64,000 bases of DNA from Cladophialophora immunda (GCF_000835495.1 NW_015622547.1:124001-188000), one strand, 5' to 3'. Positions 11,101 to 22,807 are shown, counted from the first letter of the stretch. Notes: generated by a model not told the origin, from the letters alone. A program made the numbers and translations.

Positions 11101-11836
11101 ATGAAGATCCTCGCAAAAGAGGAAGAGCAGGATTACTACACCTACATCCGCAATGCCGGCGTGGCTGCCGGCGTAGGTGGGTTCTTGTTCGGCATCGCGG
11201 CCACAGCAGCCTTACGTCGCTACTACGCACCATTCAGACACCTCTCTCCGGCTGTGCGGACCACTGTCGTCATATACCCGACAGTTCTTGCCCTCAGCTA
11301 CGGGACAACCCACGGGAGCCACACATTCGAGTCTCGAGTACACCCGGAAACGAAACAGTATTCCGAGGAAAGAAAGGAGCTGTTTGAACGGACCCATGCC
11401 GGGGAGACCAGGGAGGACCTCTCCCGGGAGTGGTTATATGAGCACAAGCTCCCCGTGCTGGGAACGACGTGGGCGGCGGCGATGATAGGCAGCCTGCGCC
11501 TGTTTTCGCGCGATCCTCTGGAGACGGGCGTGAGGAAACTGGTCCAGGCTCGAGTCCTGGCCCAGGCAGCAACACTGTCTGCGCTGCTCATACTGGCATT
11601 GATCGAAGCGGACGACATGAGACAAGGGAAGGGGAAGTACCAGAAGGTGATTGTGGTGGACACCAACGATCCTGACCACCGCAAGCACTTGGATAAGCAA
11701 CTGGGTCTTGAGTTGCATCCTACACCTGTGACGTTGAAAGGCAGGGCCCCCCACTCCGTTTATGGCGTGAACAGAAGGCTGACATTTCCACTTGTTCCTT
11801 ACAGAGATTGTAGAAGGGACGGAAGTTCAGAAATGA
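11101..11836 (+). CDS. RCF2: respiratory supercomplex factor 2 homolog (HIG1 domain)
   Basis: The product starts MKIL like yeast Rcf2 and keeps its order of parts: a Gly/Ala-rich membrane segment near residues 20-40, a second near 55-70, a charged central region, and the HIG1 segment near 135-175 with the core KLVQARVLAQ followed by a hydrophobic stretch. Yeast Rcf2 is about 220 residues. Similarity here fades near residue 205 (about 11715). The frame stays open to a stop at 12225 (374 codons), but that tail is compositionally unlike protein. A good branch point and acceptor (GGCTGACAT...CTTACAG at 11804) suggest a 3' intron, after which a frame stops at 11834-11836; the donor is uncertain. 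Role: inner-membrane factor for cytochrome oxidase and supercomplex stability. The 3' end is the weak part of this model. Confidence 0.7.
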
Positions 11837-12556
11837 GGGAGAAGCTTCAATCATGGATACGAGCAGAGTTAAGTGCGATTTCCAAGAGAGCCACCAAGCG
11901 GCTCTGCAACAGGAAGATGCAATGGATGCGTGTTTGGTGGCTTCTACATGTCCGTGTACTCCATTGCGCCCATTCTTTTGGCCTTTTTTTCATTCTTTCG
12001 CCTTTTTTTTGGAATGAGCTGAAGCTGAACAGTCTGAGCAGTTTTTTGTTTGGCTTTCGGCGCCAAGACGGGGGTTGCCAAGGCTTGTCAGTGCCTCGAG
12101 AAGCCCAATCCCCTCTGCTTGCTCCTCGTCTTGACATACCTACGAATACAAATATCTGCCTTATGGACATTCAATGTGCTAGTATCATAGTCTGCCCGGT
12201 CTATTATACCTTCTCCACTAGATGAGCCTCATTATACGCCAGAAGAGCAGAGAAACAACCTTGATCGGCCCCTCTTCTTCACTCTGTGCCTCATGCCTCG
12301 ATGTCAACGATGCACAACAACTGTCCAGTCCCCCTCCATGACATGGAGATGACTTGAGTCGCTTGTCCCTTGGCCTCGCTGCAACTCGCATCGCCCTCGC
12401 TTCTGATTTGGTCGCCATCAGACCCCGCGCGTGTTCGTTGCTGTTGTGTAACCTTGGCATTTGTGATCGTTTCCTCTTCTGTGAGCTGTTCGGAGCAAAG
12501 GACATTAAGCATGTGATGGAAACGGTCTTTTCGCTGGAAAGTCATAAAAAGCCAGC
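11837..12556. other. intergenic, 3' flank of Rcf2-like gene and promoter of MATE-like gene
   Basis: No family-like frame. The plus-strand frame of the Rcf2-like gene stays open as far as 12225, but the encoded sequence is Phe/Leu-rich and unlike known Rcf2 ends, so I treat it as untranslated. Confidence 0.4.
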
Positions 12557-14275
12557 ATGTTCCTCCCAAGGGTCGCTCGCGGGCTCTTGCGAACCACATA
12601 CAGATACACAATGCTATCCTCCAAGGACGTTGTGGAGGTGACCGAGCCCATTTCTCGTCAGGCTGACGATGACCGCGAGCAAGATACTCCGCGGGACAAT
12701 GGTGTTTGGAGTCGGGATCGGTCAGTGATTTCTCGAGGCCCGTCCTGGTGAACTCGAACAAGATCTTTGACGCTGACTCTGCAACCTTTCAAGGTTCTGC
12801 GGTGCTCTCGCCTACAATTTCGTAGGCTTCGTCCTCCCGGCTCTCTACAACACCCTTTCAAAACTATGGGTGGCCAACATCGACTCTTCCATGGTCGTCA
12901 CGGTCGACTCGTATACCTATATTGGCGTTGTGGCCGAGGTCATCAATGAGGGTCTTCCCAGGGCTGCATGGGTCATCATCGGCGACAAATCCTCGCGCTC
13001 CCTCTCATCCCGCATCGGACTCACACAGACCCTGGTACTGTTCCAGAGCATCATGGGTCTGCTTGTGAGCATTGTCATTCTCGGGGCTGCCAAACAATTT
13101 GCTGCTGGGTTTGTCCCAGCGAAGGTTCGCAGCGCCAGCTTGACCTACGTCCGCATTAGCTCATTCTCCGTCTTCAGCGCCGCGGTGGAAGTGGCCGTCA
13201 CCAATGCAGCCAGGGCACTTGATCATCCTGACGTACCTTTCCTCATCAGCGCGACGCGCTTTGCCATCAACATCGTCTTGGACTTACTGATCATCTCCCG
13301 CTTTCACGTGGGTTCGTCCAAGCCCACCGTCAACGCGCAAGCTGCCATTCGGCTCGGATGTGACTTTGCCGCTGCATTTGCCGGTCTAGCATATTTCGCT
13401 ATCATCGTCTTCAGACTCCACAGAAGCCATAGCGACCTCCAGAATGCTCCGGTGCCACGCCCAAGTTTGAGAGCATTAAAAGTGCTTTTGAGACCCGGGA
13501 TCTTGACATTTGCCGAATCTGCAGTGAGGAACACATTCTATCTCTGGCTCGTGAGCAACATCGTGTCCATGGGCGCGGACTATGCGACCGCATGGGGCAT
13601 CTTCAACACCATTCGCTGGGGCCTTGTTATGGTTCCGGTCCAAACACTGGAGGCCACCTCGAACGTATTCACTGGACACAAATGGGGTCAATGGAGGAAA
13701 GAGGTTGGTACGGAACTTCAGAAAGCCAAGGCAAGCTGGAAGCAGCTCCGAGGTAAGCATTCTACTCCGTCGTGTCTGCTGAAAACTGTGGCTGACCCAG
13801 TTGTGTGTTATGCGTGTCTGCAGACATGGCCACTCCCGCTCTTACCGCAGCCGCAATCGCGCTCGCCGTCGAGGTGCCTCTCTGCATCTTCCTCTCCTTG
13901 TTCGGATGCAAGCCGTTTGCATACTATCTCTCCGACTCGGACAGCGTGGCGTCAATCACAGCCCACATGTGGCGCACCATCGACTGGTGCTACATTTTCT
14001 ACGCGCTTTGCACCGAGCTGGCAACAATCCTTTTGTCCACGGTGCCGAGATGGTACCTGTATCAATCGCTGGTGGCGAATTTGTTCTATGTCCTGCCTTG
14101 GGCGATTGTATGTCAGACGGCACACCTCAGCTCTTCCGACGCCTGGAGCTACCATGCCTTTGTGTTTGGAGGGAGCCTGGTTTTCAGCTCCTTCGACGTG
14201 CTGTTGTTTGTGATGCTCTGGGCGTGGAAGTTGAGTCGGGGCACGCTCAACTTTGACAAGGTGAGATTTGTGTGA
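12557..14275 (+). CDS. MATE-like multidrug/metabolite efflux transporter
   Basis: Three exons, 12557-12720, 12794-13752 and 13824-14275, are joined by 73 bp (GTCAGT...TTCAAG) and 71 bp (GTAAGC...CTGCAG) introns into about 524 residues. A second in-frame ATG at 12611 would give 506 residues and is an equally possible start. The cytosolic N-terminus is short and acidic; the rest is about a dozen hydrophobic segments (for example [46 protein letters not shown]). The segment [17 protein letters not shown], followed by a membrane helix with NIVLD, resembles the second half of MATE proteins, where an asparagine-rich helix follows. MATE carriers export drugs or metabolites using H+ or Na+ gradients. 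The assignment is from pattern, and the substrate is unknown. The last codons, AAG GTGAGA, resemble a donor site, so an extra 3' exon is possible. Confidence 0.72.
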
Positions 14276-14421
14276 AAGCAGATCAGGTCAGACAGGTTTG
14301 CTTTGGGCAGCGAGAAGCAAGTAATTGGGTCTAGAAACGGCATTGATTTGAGCGGATGTGTGTACGACTCTATGCTATGACCTCTACATTCTCTTTCAAG
14401 AATTTCTCTAATCTTTCGCCT

Positions 14422-15762
14422 TTACTCGGCATCGAGACCTCCCATCGCTTTTGCAATCCTCTTCAGCGCTTCTTCTATGTACGGTCGTGGATGGCTGAAG
14501 ACCAGGCGAAATAGTCCCGGGGTTTCTGCGCCAAACACCGCTCCGCTGCCCAAAAACACTTTGTTCTGCATGAGCAGCTGCATGATCTCGGCGCTCGCCC
14601 CGTCGTCAAGCTGCGCCGCACTGGCACTCGGCCGTCGTTCGGGGTGTCGTTCCAGGTACGCCTTGCCGAGATCCACCCAGAGGAAAAACGCCGCGTTGGC
14701 GCCGGGGGTGTAGGGGATGTGATGGCTGTTGAGGAACTCGACGGCAAAGCCGTACGACTCGGCCAGCCGGTCCTGGTTCGTCTGGATATAGTTGTCCACC
14801 CACGCATCGTCCTCGAGCATGTTGGCCGCGATGTGCTCCGCGACGGACGACGCGTAGGAATAGATGGCGACCTCGAGCAGGGCCTCGCGGAAGGCTTCGT
14901 TGTGCTGCGAGATGATGTATCCGACGCGCAGGCCGTTGGCGCCGAAGTCTTTGCTCATCCCCCACAGGACGTGGACGAGGAGAGGGTCGATGAGGCCTTC
15001 CGCGGGGATCGACAGGACCGAGATGAACTCGACGGGCGGAGGGGATGAATCGTGGCGGTTGGTCCAGGTCGAAAAGGTATATATCTCGTCGCTGACCAGG
15101 TGGATCTGGTACTTTTGGCACAGGCGCATGTAGGTGACGAGGGCGTCGCGGGAGTAACATCTCCCGAGTGGGTTATGCGGCGAGCACAGCATGAGCGCCC
15201 TTGCGTGGACGCCCCGGTCTCGCGCCGCCAGAATGGCGTCTTCGTACCGGGCGACGGCGTCCGCGCTCATAGGATCTATCGAGCCGAACGAGACCGTGAG
15301 AACCTCGACGCCGGGCCGGAGCGAGATGTCCGGGATGAACGCGCGGTAGTGTGGGCGGCCGAGCAGGAAGCCGTCTCCCGGATTGCAGAAGGCCCACGAG
15401 GTATGCTCGATCGAATGCGAGACGCCGTTCGTGACAACGACGTGCTCCATCTCCAGCGGGAGCACTGGACGCAGGCGGCGGTTGAGGAATCGCGCCACCG
15501 CCTTGCGAAGCCGTTTGGATCCCCGCGGCCCGTCGCCGTAGGTGAACGCCGCTTGCGGGACGTGAGTGCTAGTTTGGATGTAGGCTTCCAGTTCAGCGTG
15601 CATGAGGGTGTTCTCCGCCACGCCGACGTTGACATACCCCCCCGGGTCGGCGGAGGGATGCCACTGATCGGTGTAGATATGCCACAGCGGAGTTTGCGGG
15701 GGTTTGGTGCACTCTTGAGCACGGCGGGAAAGACTGGCCACCCCCGGGAGAGGGCGGGACAT
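14422..15762 (-). CDS. PLP-dependent aminotransferase, class I/II (ACC synthase-like)
   Basis: An intronless 446-residue frame. Fold-type I landmarks are visible in order: GVAENTLMHAELEAYI near residue 46, TYGDGPRGSKRLRKAVARFL (family 'YgdpxG' block), TNGVSHSIEHTSWAFCNPGDG, the LCSPHNPLGRCYSRD block with the substrate Asn near 205, the cofactor Asp/Tyr in LVSDEIY, and the Schiff-base lysine in WGMSKDFGANGLRVGY near 290. The C-terminus carries the carboxylate-binding Arg in LFRLVFSH. The SKDFG type of lysine motif and the overall length match fungal 1-aminocyclopropane-1-carboxylate synthase-like enzymes, many of which are aminotransferases or C-S lyases in secondary metabolism rather than true ACC synthases. 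Cytosolic. It is divergent from borealin; no biosynthetic partner is adjacent. Confidence 0.88.
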   Translation of the reverse strand: MSRPLPGVASLSRRAQECTKPPQTPLWHIYTDQWHPSADPGGYVNVGVAENTLMHAELEAYIQTSTHVPQAAFTYGDGPRGSKRLRKAVARFLNRRLRPVLPLEMEHVVVTNGVSHSIEHTSWAFCNPGDGFLLGRPHYRAFIPDISLRPGVEVLTVSFGSIDPMSADAVARYEDAILAARDRGVHARALMLCSPHNPLGRCYSRDALVTYMRLCQKYQIHLVSDEIYTFSTWTNRHDSSPPPVEFISVLSIPAEGLIDPLLVHVLWGMSKDFGANGLRVGYIISQHNEAFREALLEVAIYSYASSVAEHIAANMLEDDAWVDNYIQTNQDRLAESYGFAVEFLNSHHIPYTPGANAAFFLWVDLGKAYLERHPERRPSASAAQLDDGASAEIMQLLMQNKVFLGSGAVFGAETPGLFRLVFSHPRPYIEEALKRIAKAMGGLDAE

Positions 15763-15900
15763 TGTTGCGCAGGAAAATGGGTGTTGATATGGTTCTATCC
15801 GAGCAAGAGATAATGGAGGAGATCAAGGGGGGAGATGGGACAGTTCTCACTGGGACATGGCACCTTTTTAAACTTTACCTTGGGCTTTGCTGCATTCACG

Positions 15901-15920
15901 TGCAATGCAATGCAATGCAA
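15901..15920 (+). repeat. TGCAA tandem repeat, four perfect units
   Basis: Four consecutive TGCAA pentamers lie about 140 bp upstream of the aminotransferase start codon. Confidence 0.85.
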
Positions 15921-16003
15921 CCCATACGTCAGTCTAGGAGAAGTCAAATGTCCTCCAAACGCGCCCTGCGACTGAAGATGTGGCCGGCGCCCTTTTGGAC
16001 GAT

Positions 16004-16021
16004 GCGGCCGCGGCCGCGGCC
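16004..16021 (+). repeat. GCGGCC tandem repeat, three perfect units
   Basis: Three consecutive GCGGCC hexamers in the shared promoter region. The unit is nearly palindromic, so the tract contains two overlapping NotI-type sites. Confidence 0.85.
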
Positions 16022-16432
16022 ACGGTCAAAGGCGTATCGATTTGGTGGATATCACGTAAAGCAGACGCCATCATTGGCTTGCTGGATAGATCGACCAGAG
16101 TTCTTCGAAAGGCTGAACCCCTTCGATGAAATGTCAGATAGCAGCCCGGCCGTACTCGGTATACCGACCATTAAGCCCACGACGGGCCAATCAGCGTAGA
16201 GCAGGACTGGCGCCGTACTGTGATTGGCTGAACTCTGCCAAGCCCGCTAGCGGCATCATTTGTTTATCTCGCCGCCCGAAATGGATCCCGCATCTCGACT
16301 CGTCGACTTGTATCTTCCTCTCCACCATCGACCATCCTCGTCACGTTGCATTCGAACAATCCTTACCATTTGGCTGGAGACAAGACCCTCAGAAATCCCA
16401 ATCCGCGAAAACACCAACCTCCTAACCTCACC

Positions 16433-17754
16433 ATGGCCCCAGCAATTTCTCGCAAGAGGAAATCGGACGAGATAGACGAATCCGCCGTCGGTGCTGTCAC
16501 CCCCTCAGGCAGCCCAGCGCGCAAGAAGTTGAGAATCACACAGCAACAGAAGCAGGCATTGATGGACAACCTCCAGTTAGAGAGTGAGATGGCCAGCTCC
16601 ACTGCATGATATTATATCTGACAGATGACCCAGTTACCGAGCGAGCGCGACAGCTTCGAGCAGGGTATGCTCTTCAATGTGCCGATCTGCGAGCCCGGAT
16701 TGAACGACGCGTCAACCGCATTCCTCTCTCGATCCGTAAGACGACCATGCGTGAACTGATGCAGCAGCACGAATCTTCAAAGACCAAGCCGAACCAGCCT
16801 CGAGCATCACCCCCCAAACAAACAATATCAGTCGAGGTGCCTGCACCCAAGCCACTGCCTCCTCTTCCACGGGAAAGTGGCTCAACCAAGCTCCCTTCTC
16901 CAATGCGATCTCATCCACAAGCTCCAGCTACGCGAGGAGGCAAGAAGCGCATGAGCCCTCAGATCCACATTGCTTTGGACAAGGTGAGCGAGCACGACCC
17001 GTCGGAAGGGCCGCCAGATACACTCCCCGTGAGCAAGAACACCAAGCGTGGGAAAGCAACAGCACCAACACGCCCAATTTCGCGAGCTGCTGCAACAAAA
17101 CAAACAACACAAACCTCGGTTCTGTCTCCACGCTCCCACAACTCTCGCACGCTCCCTCGCTCACCCATCAAAGAGCCCTTCCTCCCAGCCTCCCCGGCGA
17201 AGAACATGCTCGCCCGCCCGACAACGACGGCCATGTCTCCAATCCGGCCCGCGTCACCGTTAAAATCGGCCGCCACGGCAGCGACATCCGCCATATCGGC
17301 CAGTGTGCACGGCATGATCGAACAAGCGAAGCGAGGCGGGACCGCCACCGCCGCGAAACTGACCCGGACGGCGTCGAAGGAGAAGAAAGAAGCCGTTGCG
17401 ATCGCCCGGGCTCAGATGCTCCCGCCGCCGAAACCGAGCGCTCCCCCTTCTCCACAACGTGCATTCAGCCAGGCGAGCACGCACAGCATCTCGACGGATG
17501 TCTCTGCGGCTTCGAGCGGCACCACGGTCGTCAAGCCAAAGCGCGGAGGCCGAGCTGCTGCGGCCACGGCCACGGCAAAAGCCGCCGCCACGGATAAAAA
17601 GAAAGGAGGGATGGCCAGGGCCGCCAGCGCGGCGAAGACGGCGCTCAAGAGGAACGCAACCACTACCGGCACGGGAGCGACGACGACGACGAGCAAGAGA
17701 GTTGTCGTGGCGGAGCCGGCAGCAGGAAGGCGGGTGCTGCGGAAGAGGGCATAG
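16433..17754 (+). CDS. NBL1: borealin N-terminal (Nbl1) domain protein, chromosomal passenger complex
   Basis: Exons 16433-16583 and 16634-17754 are joined by a 50 bp intron (GTGAGA...CCCAG), giving 423 residues. The start codon has a good context (CACCATGG). Splicing restores NLQLEITERARQLRAGYALQ followed by DLRARIERRVNRIPLSIR, the helix that pairs with survivin and INCENP in borealin/Nbl1 (about residues 40-100). A basic segment KRKSDE...KKLR near the N-terminus is a likely nuclear signal. The remaining 300 residues are disordered, rich in Pro, Ser, Ala, Thr and Lys/Arg, with many SP/TP sites (SPxR, SPAK, SPIRPASPLK) that could be Cdk targets, and a very basic end. Role: targeting Aurora kinase to centromeres and the spindle midzone. 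Yeast Nbl1 is only about 73 residues; the long tail is usual for filamentous fungi. Confidence 0.85.
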
Positions 17755-18539
17755 AATATGGATGATGACATTACCCGGTCTTCTGTGTTGTACGAGGATG
17801 AAACTTGGGAGAATGAATGGGTTCAAAGAGAGACATGACGACGGACCGCCCAAGGTTGAGCGGTGGACATCATTGGCTTGTTCCGGTGTGCATAGGTATG
17901 AAGGTGGCATATAACCCTTTGCCAGAGCTACCTCTCTTCAATGCCCTGCGGGCTCCATCCTCCGTCATATGAGTTGGTGCCTCACTTTATAGACCAATTC
18001 TGAGGTGGAGGGAGATGGGGAGGGCGAGGCGTTCGATCCTTCTCCGGTCGTCCCTGCCGGACAACAGCAGGGCCGGTCAACACTTTGGGCGACCAATTGT
18101 CTGGGAAGGATGAGGATAATTGCGCAGAGTCGGGACCAATTGTGTCCACTACTGTGTATATATATCTGTAGCTCCTTCCGCAGACCCATTGGACGAATTC
18201 ACGAAGAATTTCAATGTTGAGAAGCACGCTCCTGAAAGCCCTATTGTTTTGTTCCGATTGATCTCATATTTGGCTGGTTGTTTAGGGGGTTGTTTTTCTG
18301 TATTCTGCTATTGGCAAAGGCTGGCTGTTCAGACAATGATAATGAAGGAAGGCGATTTTTGTTCCACAGCACGATCCCCAGGCTCCGAAGCTCCATCCCA
18401 ACATTGCCTTGTCCGTCGAGAAATTTGTGTTTGTAAAAGCTGATACGCACCTCCTCCATCTCGTCCATCTCGCCCAAACTTGTACAAGAGCACCCGATGT
18501 AGATGTGCCTCCTTCGCTTCCAGCCATATCACATCAACA
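17755..18539. other. intergenic between convergent borealin and Ars2 genes
   Basis: Both flanking genes end here, so the stretch is 3' flank. Short frames on both strands show no family pattern. Confidence 0.5.
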
Positions 18540-21417
18540 TCAATAGTCCAGCTCTGCACCTCCACCGGCCTGTGCCGCCGCTGCCGCTCCGGCGTTGCCA
18601 CTGTTCGGTTGAGCGTCTAGATCTTCGTAGCTTTTAAGGCTTCTGCCTTGAGTTGCCTCTTTTGGTCCCATGGCGTTCATACCGCCACCTGCACCGTCTC
18701 CCCATTTGCCTCCTCCTCCGCCTCCACCTTGAGCGATGAACCCGGGTGTGAGACCGGGAACAAGATTGCCCCGCAGCATGCCACCCATGTTATTGTAGCC
18801 GCGTTGGCTGCCGCGTTGGTTTCGATCATAGGGTCCAGGTCGATTGCCGTATCTGCCTCCGCCACGTCGAATGGGGCCACCGCTGTGTCCTCCACTTCCG
18901 TTCATGCCATCAGTGTTGAAGTTGACCCCGGGCACGAGTGGCCCCTGGACATTCTGCATGTTCATCATGGCATTCTGGCCAAAATTCATCATGTTCATTC
19001 CGATGTTCTGAAGGCTGAATCCCCGAGGAGTGCCGTTATTTAGATGATGGTTCTGAGGGAGAGGGAAATGTCCGTTAGAGTTGGCATCTGACCGCGATGG
19101 TGCGATATGCGAGGGGTCCAGAACGTATGTGTTGACAAGTTGAAGCTGCGACTGTCAGTGGGCGGTATTGTGGAAGGGACAGTGGAAAACTTACGTCGTT
19201 CTTGAGAGCCAGAAACCACTCTTCGTGTCTCTTCTCAACATGCTTCCGCCAGAAATGCTCAGCCTTGAACAGTTTCGTGCATTCTGGCACTCGACAGCGG
19301 AATTTGGCCTCATCCTCTTGCTTGACGAACTTCGCCAGCTCTTCGTCCAGCGCTTCCTCAACGGGCTTGCCTCCGATCTTCTTGAGATCCACATACTCGG
19401 GTTCTAGAATTTGCAGGACCTTCTCCTCAAATGTCTTGACCCAATTGAACGCTCGAAGAAGCTGCTGGTCGTTTTTGTTGAACTTCTGAGGGCGCCTCTC
19501 TTGAACAGGGCTAAGAGGCTCATCATCCATCCCATTCTCATTTCGACCATCTTTCTTCTTGCCCGGGAATGGCTCACCGAGCGCGCTCGCTCTGGCCGCC
19601 GCCTTGGCCGCCGAGGTCAATCCAGCTCTCGGTCTTCGAAGATGACCACCGGGACACTTTCGGACCAATTCGTGGACCGAATCAGATTCAAAGACACAAA
19701 ATAGGCAGAAGTTGAAGACTCGTCGAAGATATTCAACCATCAGATCGAGCTTCTTTTTGACAGCCAACAACTCTTCGTCGTCCTGTTCGTCTTCTTCCTC
19801 TTCGCCTTCCTCAGCCTCCTCCTCAAACTTGATCTCATCATCATTGTCTTCGAAGTTTGGCTTTTTGGCTTTCGGTGGAGGCTGCAGAAGTCCTTGATTC
19901 CTCATCTGGTCCACTCGGGCATCGATCTTGGACAACGCGCCAGAATGCTCATCCTTGCCAAGATCGGCGTCAAGTTTGGCCACAAGTCGTCTTGCCAGTT
20001 CGTGATCCCGCTCAATTCGTTCCGGGGCGGAGAACAAATCCCAAAGAGCTTTCTTCCGTGGCGCACTCGGTGCGTTGTGAATGCCAACATGACAGGTGAA
20101 GTCGCCTCTCACCGGATCAGTAATGGTCTTGCCATTGATGAGGTCGAGAGCCTTTTGGGCGGCGCTGATTTTCTCCGGCTGTGGCTTCTCTTCGCCCTCT
20201 TCACCATCGTCATCATCGCGGCCATCACCCCGCTCAATGTCTTGCATCACATCGGCATCCTCTTCCGGGGCAGGATTCAACATAATCCAGCCGATGCGGT
20301 GGAATTTCTTCGCCGGATTGGGGTCGCTCAACGACAAACCTTTGAAACCACCAGCATCCTCTCCCAGATGTTCTTTGCAGAACTCCTCAATGCGCTCGCG
20401 GCCGACGTTAGGTGCCAGTGTCTTGATGAGCAAAGCGGGTTGCTGAACAGATTCATCTTTCAGATCACCACCTTTGGCAGGGACGAGGTCAAGCACGCCA
20501 AGGACTTCACCACCGCCAACGGCTTCGCCCTCTTCTTTCTCCACCATTCCGCCGGCTCCATCGCTGTCATTCTTATAGATCCCCTCGAGAGTGAATTCAT
20601 CGAAGACTCCCGTTTCCAAGTCTTTGACCCATTGATCGAAGCTGGGTTCTCGAGATTCCATCAGACGCTTTCGAATTGGATCTCGAACTTCTGGAACGTA
20701 TCGCTCCTTGAACCATTCTTCACCTTTGTGCTGCTGAACAAACTGCCTTGCCATCTTCACCTGGAACTCCTGTTTATACTGGTCATAAGCCTGCTGGATT
20801 TGTGCTCGCTCTTTCTCGCGGTCTTCTTTCGCCTCGCGTTCACCTTTGACACGGTCTGAAGGTCGTCTGCCGCCATGCTTGGCTCGTTCTTTTTCTTCTT
20901 TGACTTGTTGCTCAAACCGCCACCAGTCTGCGAAGAAGCTGAAACCTGCTTGCGTATCTAGAGCGAGAGGGTTGGCCAGAGGATTGACCTTGACTGCAGG
21001 TTTGCTGGATTCCTGACCTGGAACGTATCGATCGATGTTTGCAGCAGTTGGCGAGGGTGCTCTTCTGCGATCATCCCGCTCTCTTACATCTCTCGTATCT
21101 CTTGTGTCTCTGGTAGCAGGTCTGGCGCCCTCGTAATAGTCATCGCGCGTATTTCGCTCCCGATCTCGGTCACGATCGCGGTCGGGTTGATAACGATCGA
21201 TAGCTACAGGGGAACGTGAGCGGTTGCGAGGAGCAGGTCGACGTCGATCATTGACCACTGTGCAACTTGTTAGTAATGGGCTGAATGGATCGGTGCTTCA
21301 CTCACCAGGAGATCTTCGTCTGTACGAGTCGCTTCGGTCGTATGACTCGTCCCTTCCACGGTATCTGGGGGGTGATCTATCGTTTGTAGGAGAGCCATAA
21401 GGCTCGTATGGATTCAT
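18540..21417 (-). CDS. ARS2: Ars2/SERRATE-type RNA-processing zinc-finger protein
   Basis: Three exons, 21417-21306, 21257-19195 and 19145-18540, with introns of 48 bp (GTGAGT...CACAG) and 49 bp (GTAAGT...CGCAG), give 926 residues. The N-terminus is an Arg/Asp/Ser-rich low-complexity region (RDRDRDRERN type). A conserved block LALDTQAGFSFFADWWRFEQ lies near 130-150 and is the DUF3546/SERRATE N-terminal domain. An RRM-like middle region follows (LLIKTLAPNVGRERIEEF), then a long acidic patch. The C-terminal C2H2 finger FRCRVPECTKLFKAEHFWRK with HVEKRH near 690-720 is the Ars2 domain signature. The extreme C-terminus is glycine-, asparagine- and methionine-rich (RGGGRYGNRP, an RGG-like stretch). 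Role: links the nuclear cap-binding complex to RNA processing and decay, as S. pombe Pir2 does. Confidence 0.87.
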
Positions 21418-22264
21418 ATTGTTTTGAAGCTTCGAGCTTCCGGGTAAACAGTCCTTTTGCGTCCAGGTGACAAACCGACTTGGGTGAAGCCCACCGATGC
21501 GCTATGTCATTTGCAGTCCTAGGGCGCAGGGACGAAGGTGACAATGCCGACTCAGGTAATGGCGTCTTCGGGTGGTCGAGGTATCGAGGTAGGGTAGCTA
21601 AGAATAAACATGACAGAGGTTAGACTTGAGTAAGAGGACAATGAATTGGAGGACGACATTGAGAAACGAGTGTAGGCCAAGGTCAAAGAAGGAAGAAAGC
21701 TCGCAGGCCTCGAATGCGCCTATATGAGGAGAAGAAAAGAATGCAGGCCAGCAATAGTAACAGTATATAAGTGGAATTGTAGAAGATGAACTCTGACCCA
21801 GCGTCCGAGACGATCGGGGGCTGGAAAGGTCAAAGTAAATGGCCGCAAAGCGTGGCGGCGGAGTGATGATGGCGCGATGGCAGGAAGAGCAGAGGTATTG
21901 AGCTTACAAGATTCGAAGCAAGGAGTTGGTTGCACGCTGGTATCGCAATGCAGCACCAAGTGCTGTTGATGGACAATGAGGAGTTGGATGAACGACAAAC
22001 CGCGGCGTGAAACCCTCCTCAGGCGACCTGAGCCGGAGGCGCAGTTGGCCGGGAAAGAGTGTGATTGGTTGCTGGAGCAGAGGAGGAGAGGGATGGTTCT
22101 GCACGTGATATGGCTCGGCATCTCCGCTTTTTGTTTGTTTTTGGGGGGGGGGGGGACATTGGTGTCGAGGGCATCGTCCATTGTTGATGCATGAGATTCA
22201 TTTGACTACCGAGATACATACCAATTATCCAATCTTCAGCCAACAGTCTCGCAAAATTCGGGGC
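21418..22264. other. intergenic, promoter side of Ars2
   Basis: No supported gene. It contains a run of 13 G residues at 22143-22155 and an ATTGG (CCAAT) element near 22064. Short frames on both strands show no pattern. Confidence 0.45.
22143..22155 (+). repeat. poly-G tract, 13 bases
   Basis: An uninterrupted run of 13 G. Runs of this length are rare in such genomes and prone to length error in sequencing. Confidence 0.8.
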
Positions 22265-22807
22265 TTAACGCTGGACATGCTCTCCTGTGGGCATCCCTTT
22301 CCCAAACCATTGGGCAAGAAGCTCCCAGTCTCGGTCATCCAATGCAGGTTCCTCGCTCCCATATCTGGAGATCAAATGGCCAGCCAGGCTTCCACTCTCT
22401 GCCGCCTTACTTCCGCTGCGTTGGCCAGGCTGGTCCGCCCACCCTTTGTCTCCCAGGATCCTGTCTCGATTTTCTGACGAGGGATCATCCGTGAAGCGTT
22501 TAAGTAGATCAAGCTCGGATGGGTCTAGGACAGCGTCCGCCGTACAGTGAAAATTGATGATTGAACACGCAAGCTTGTGCGATCGAATCTGATCGCCGGT
22601 ATCCCCTGTCCCCTGGTCAGAGATGTTTGTTGACGTCAACAACCTACATACATGTCCCTTGTGTGACCGACATTCTTTTACTTGACACTCCACGGTTATT
22701 ATATCGTGCTGGATTGGTCGCTGAGGATATGTCTCGAGGATCAGACACATAGAGGGGCTATTGTCAAGATTTAATAGACGGTCAGCTTCAGAACCCCTGC
22801 CTGGCAT
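22265..22807 (-). CDS. possible small hypothetical protein (up to 180 codons)
   Basis: An unshadowed 180-codon frame between Ars2 and TspO. Its C-terminal half (from about AVLDPSELDLLKRF onward) has protein-like composition, with alternating charged and hydrophobic residues and a Trp/Gly-rich end (WELLAQWFGKGMP). The N-terminal half looks less convincing and may be an intron or leader. I recognise no domain and no clear splice pair, so it may be spurious. Confidence 0.25.
   Translation of the reverse strand: MPGRGSEADRLLNLDNSPSMCLILETYPQRPIQHDIITVECQVKECRSHKGHVCRLLTSTNISDQGTGDTGDQIRSHKLACSIINFHCTADAVLDPSELDLLKRFTDDPSSENRDRILGDKGWADQPGQRSGSKAAESGSLAGHLISRYGSEEPALDDRDWELLAQWFGKGMPTGEHVQR

Larger units (their letters stand above)
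15763..16432. promoter_or_regulatory. bidirectional promoter region (aminotransferase / borealin)
   Basis: The region between two divergent start codons contains CCAAT at 16187-16191 and its reverse complement ATTGG at 16223-16227, candidate sites for the fungal HAP/CBF complex. It also holds four TGCAA units at 15901-15920 and three GCGGCC units at 16004-16021. A pyrimidine-rich leader precedes the borealin start. Confidence 0.5.
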
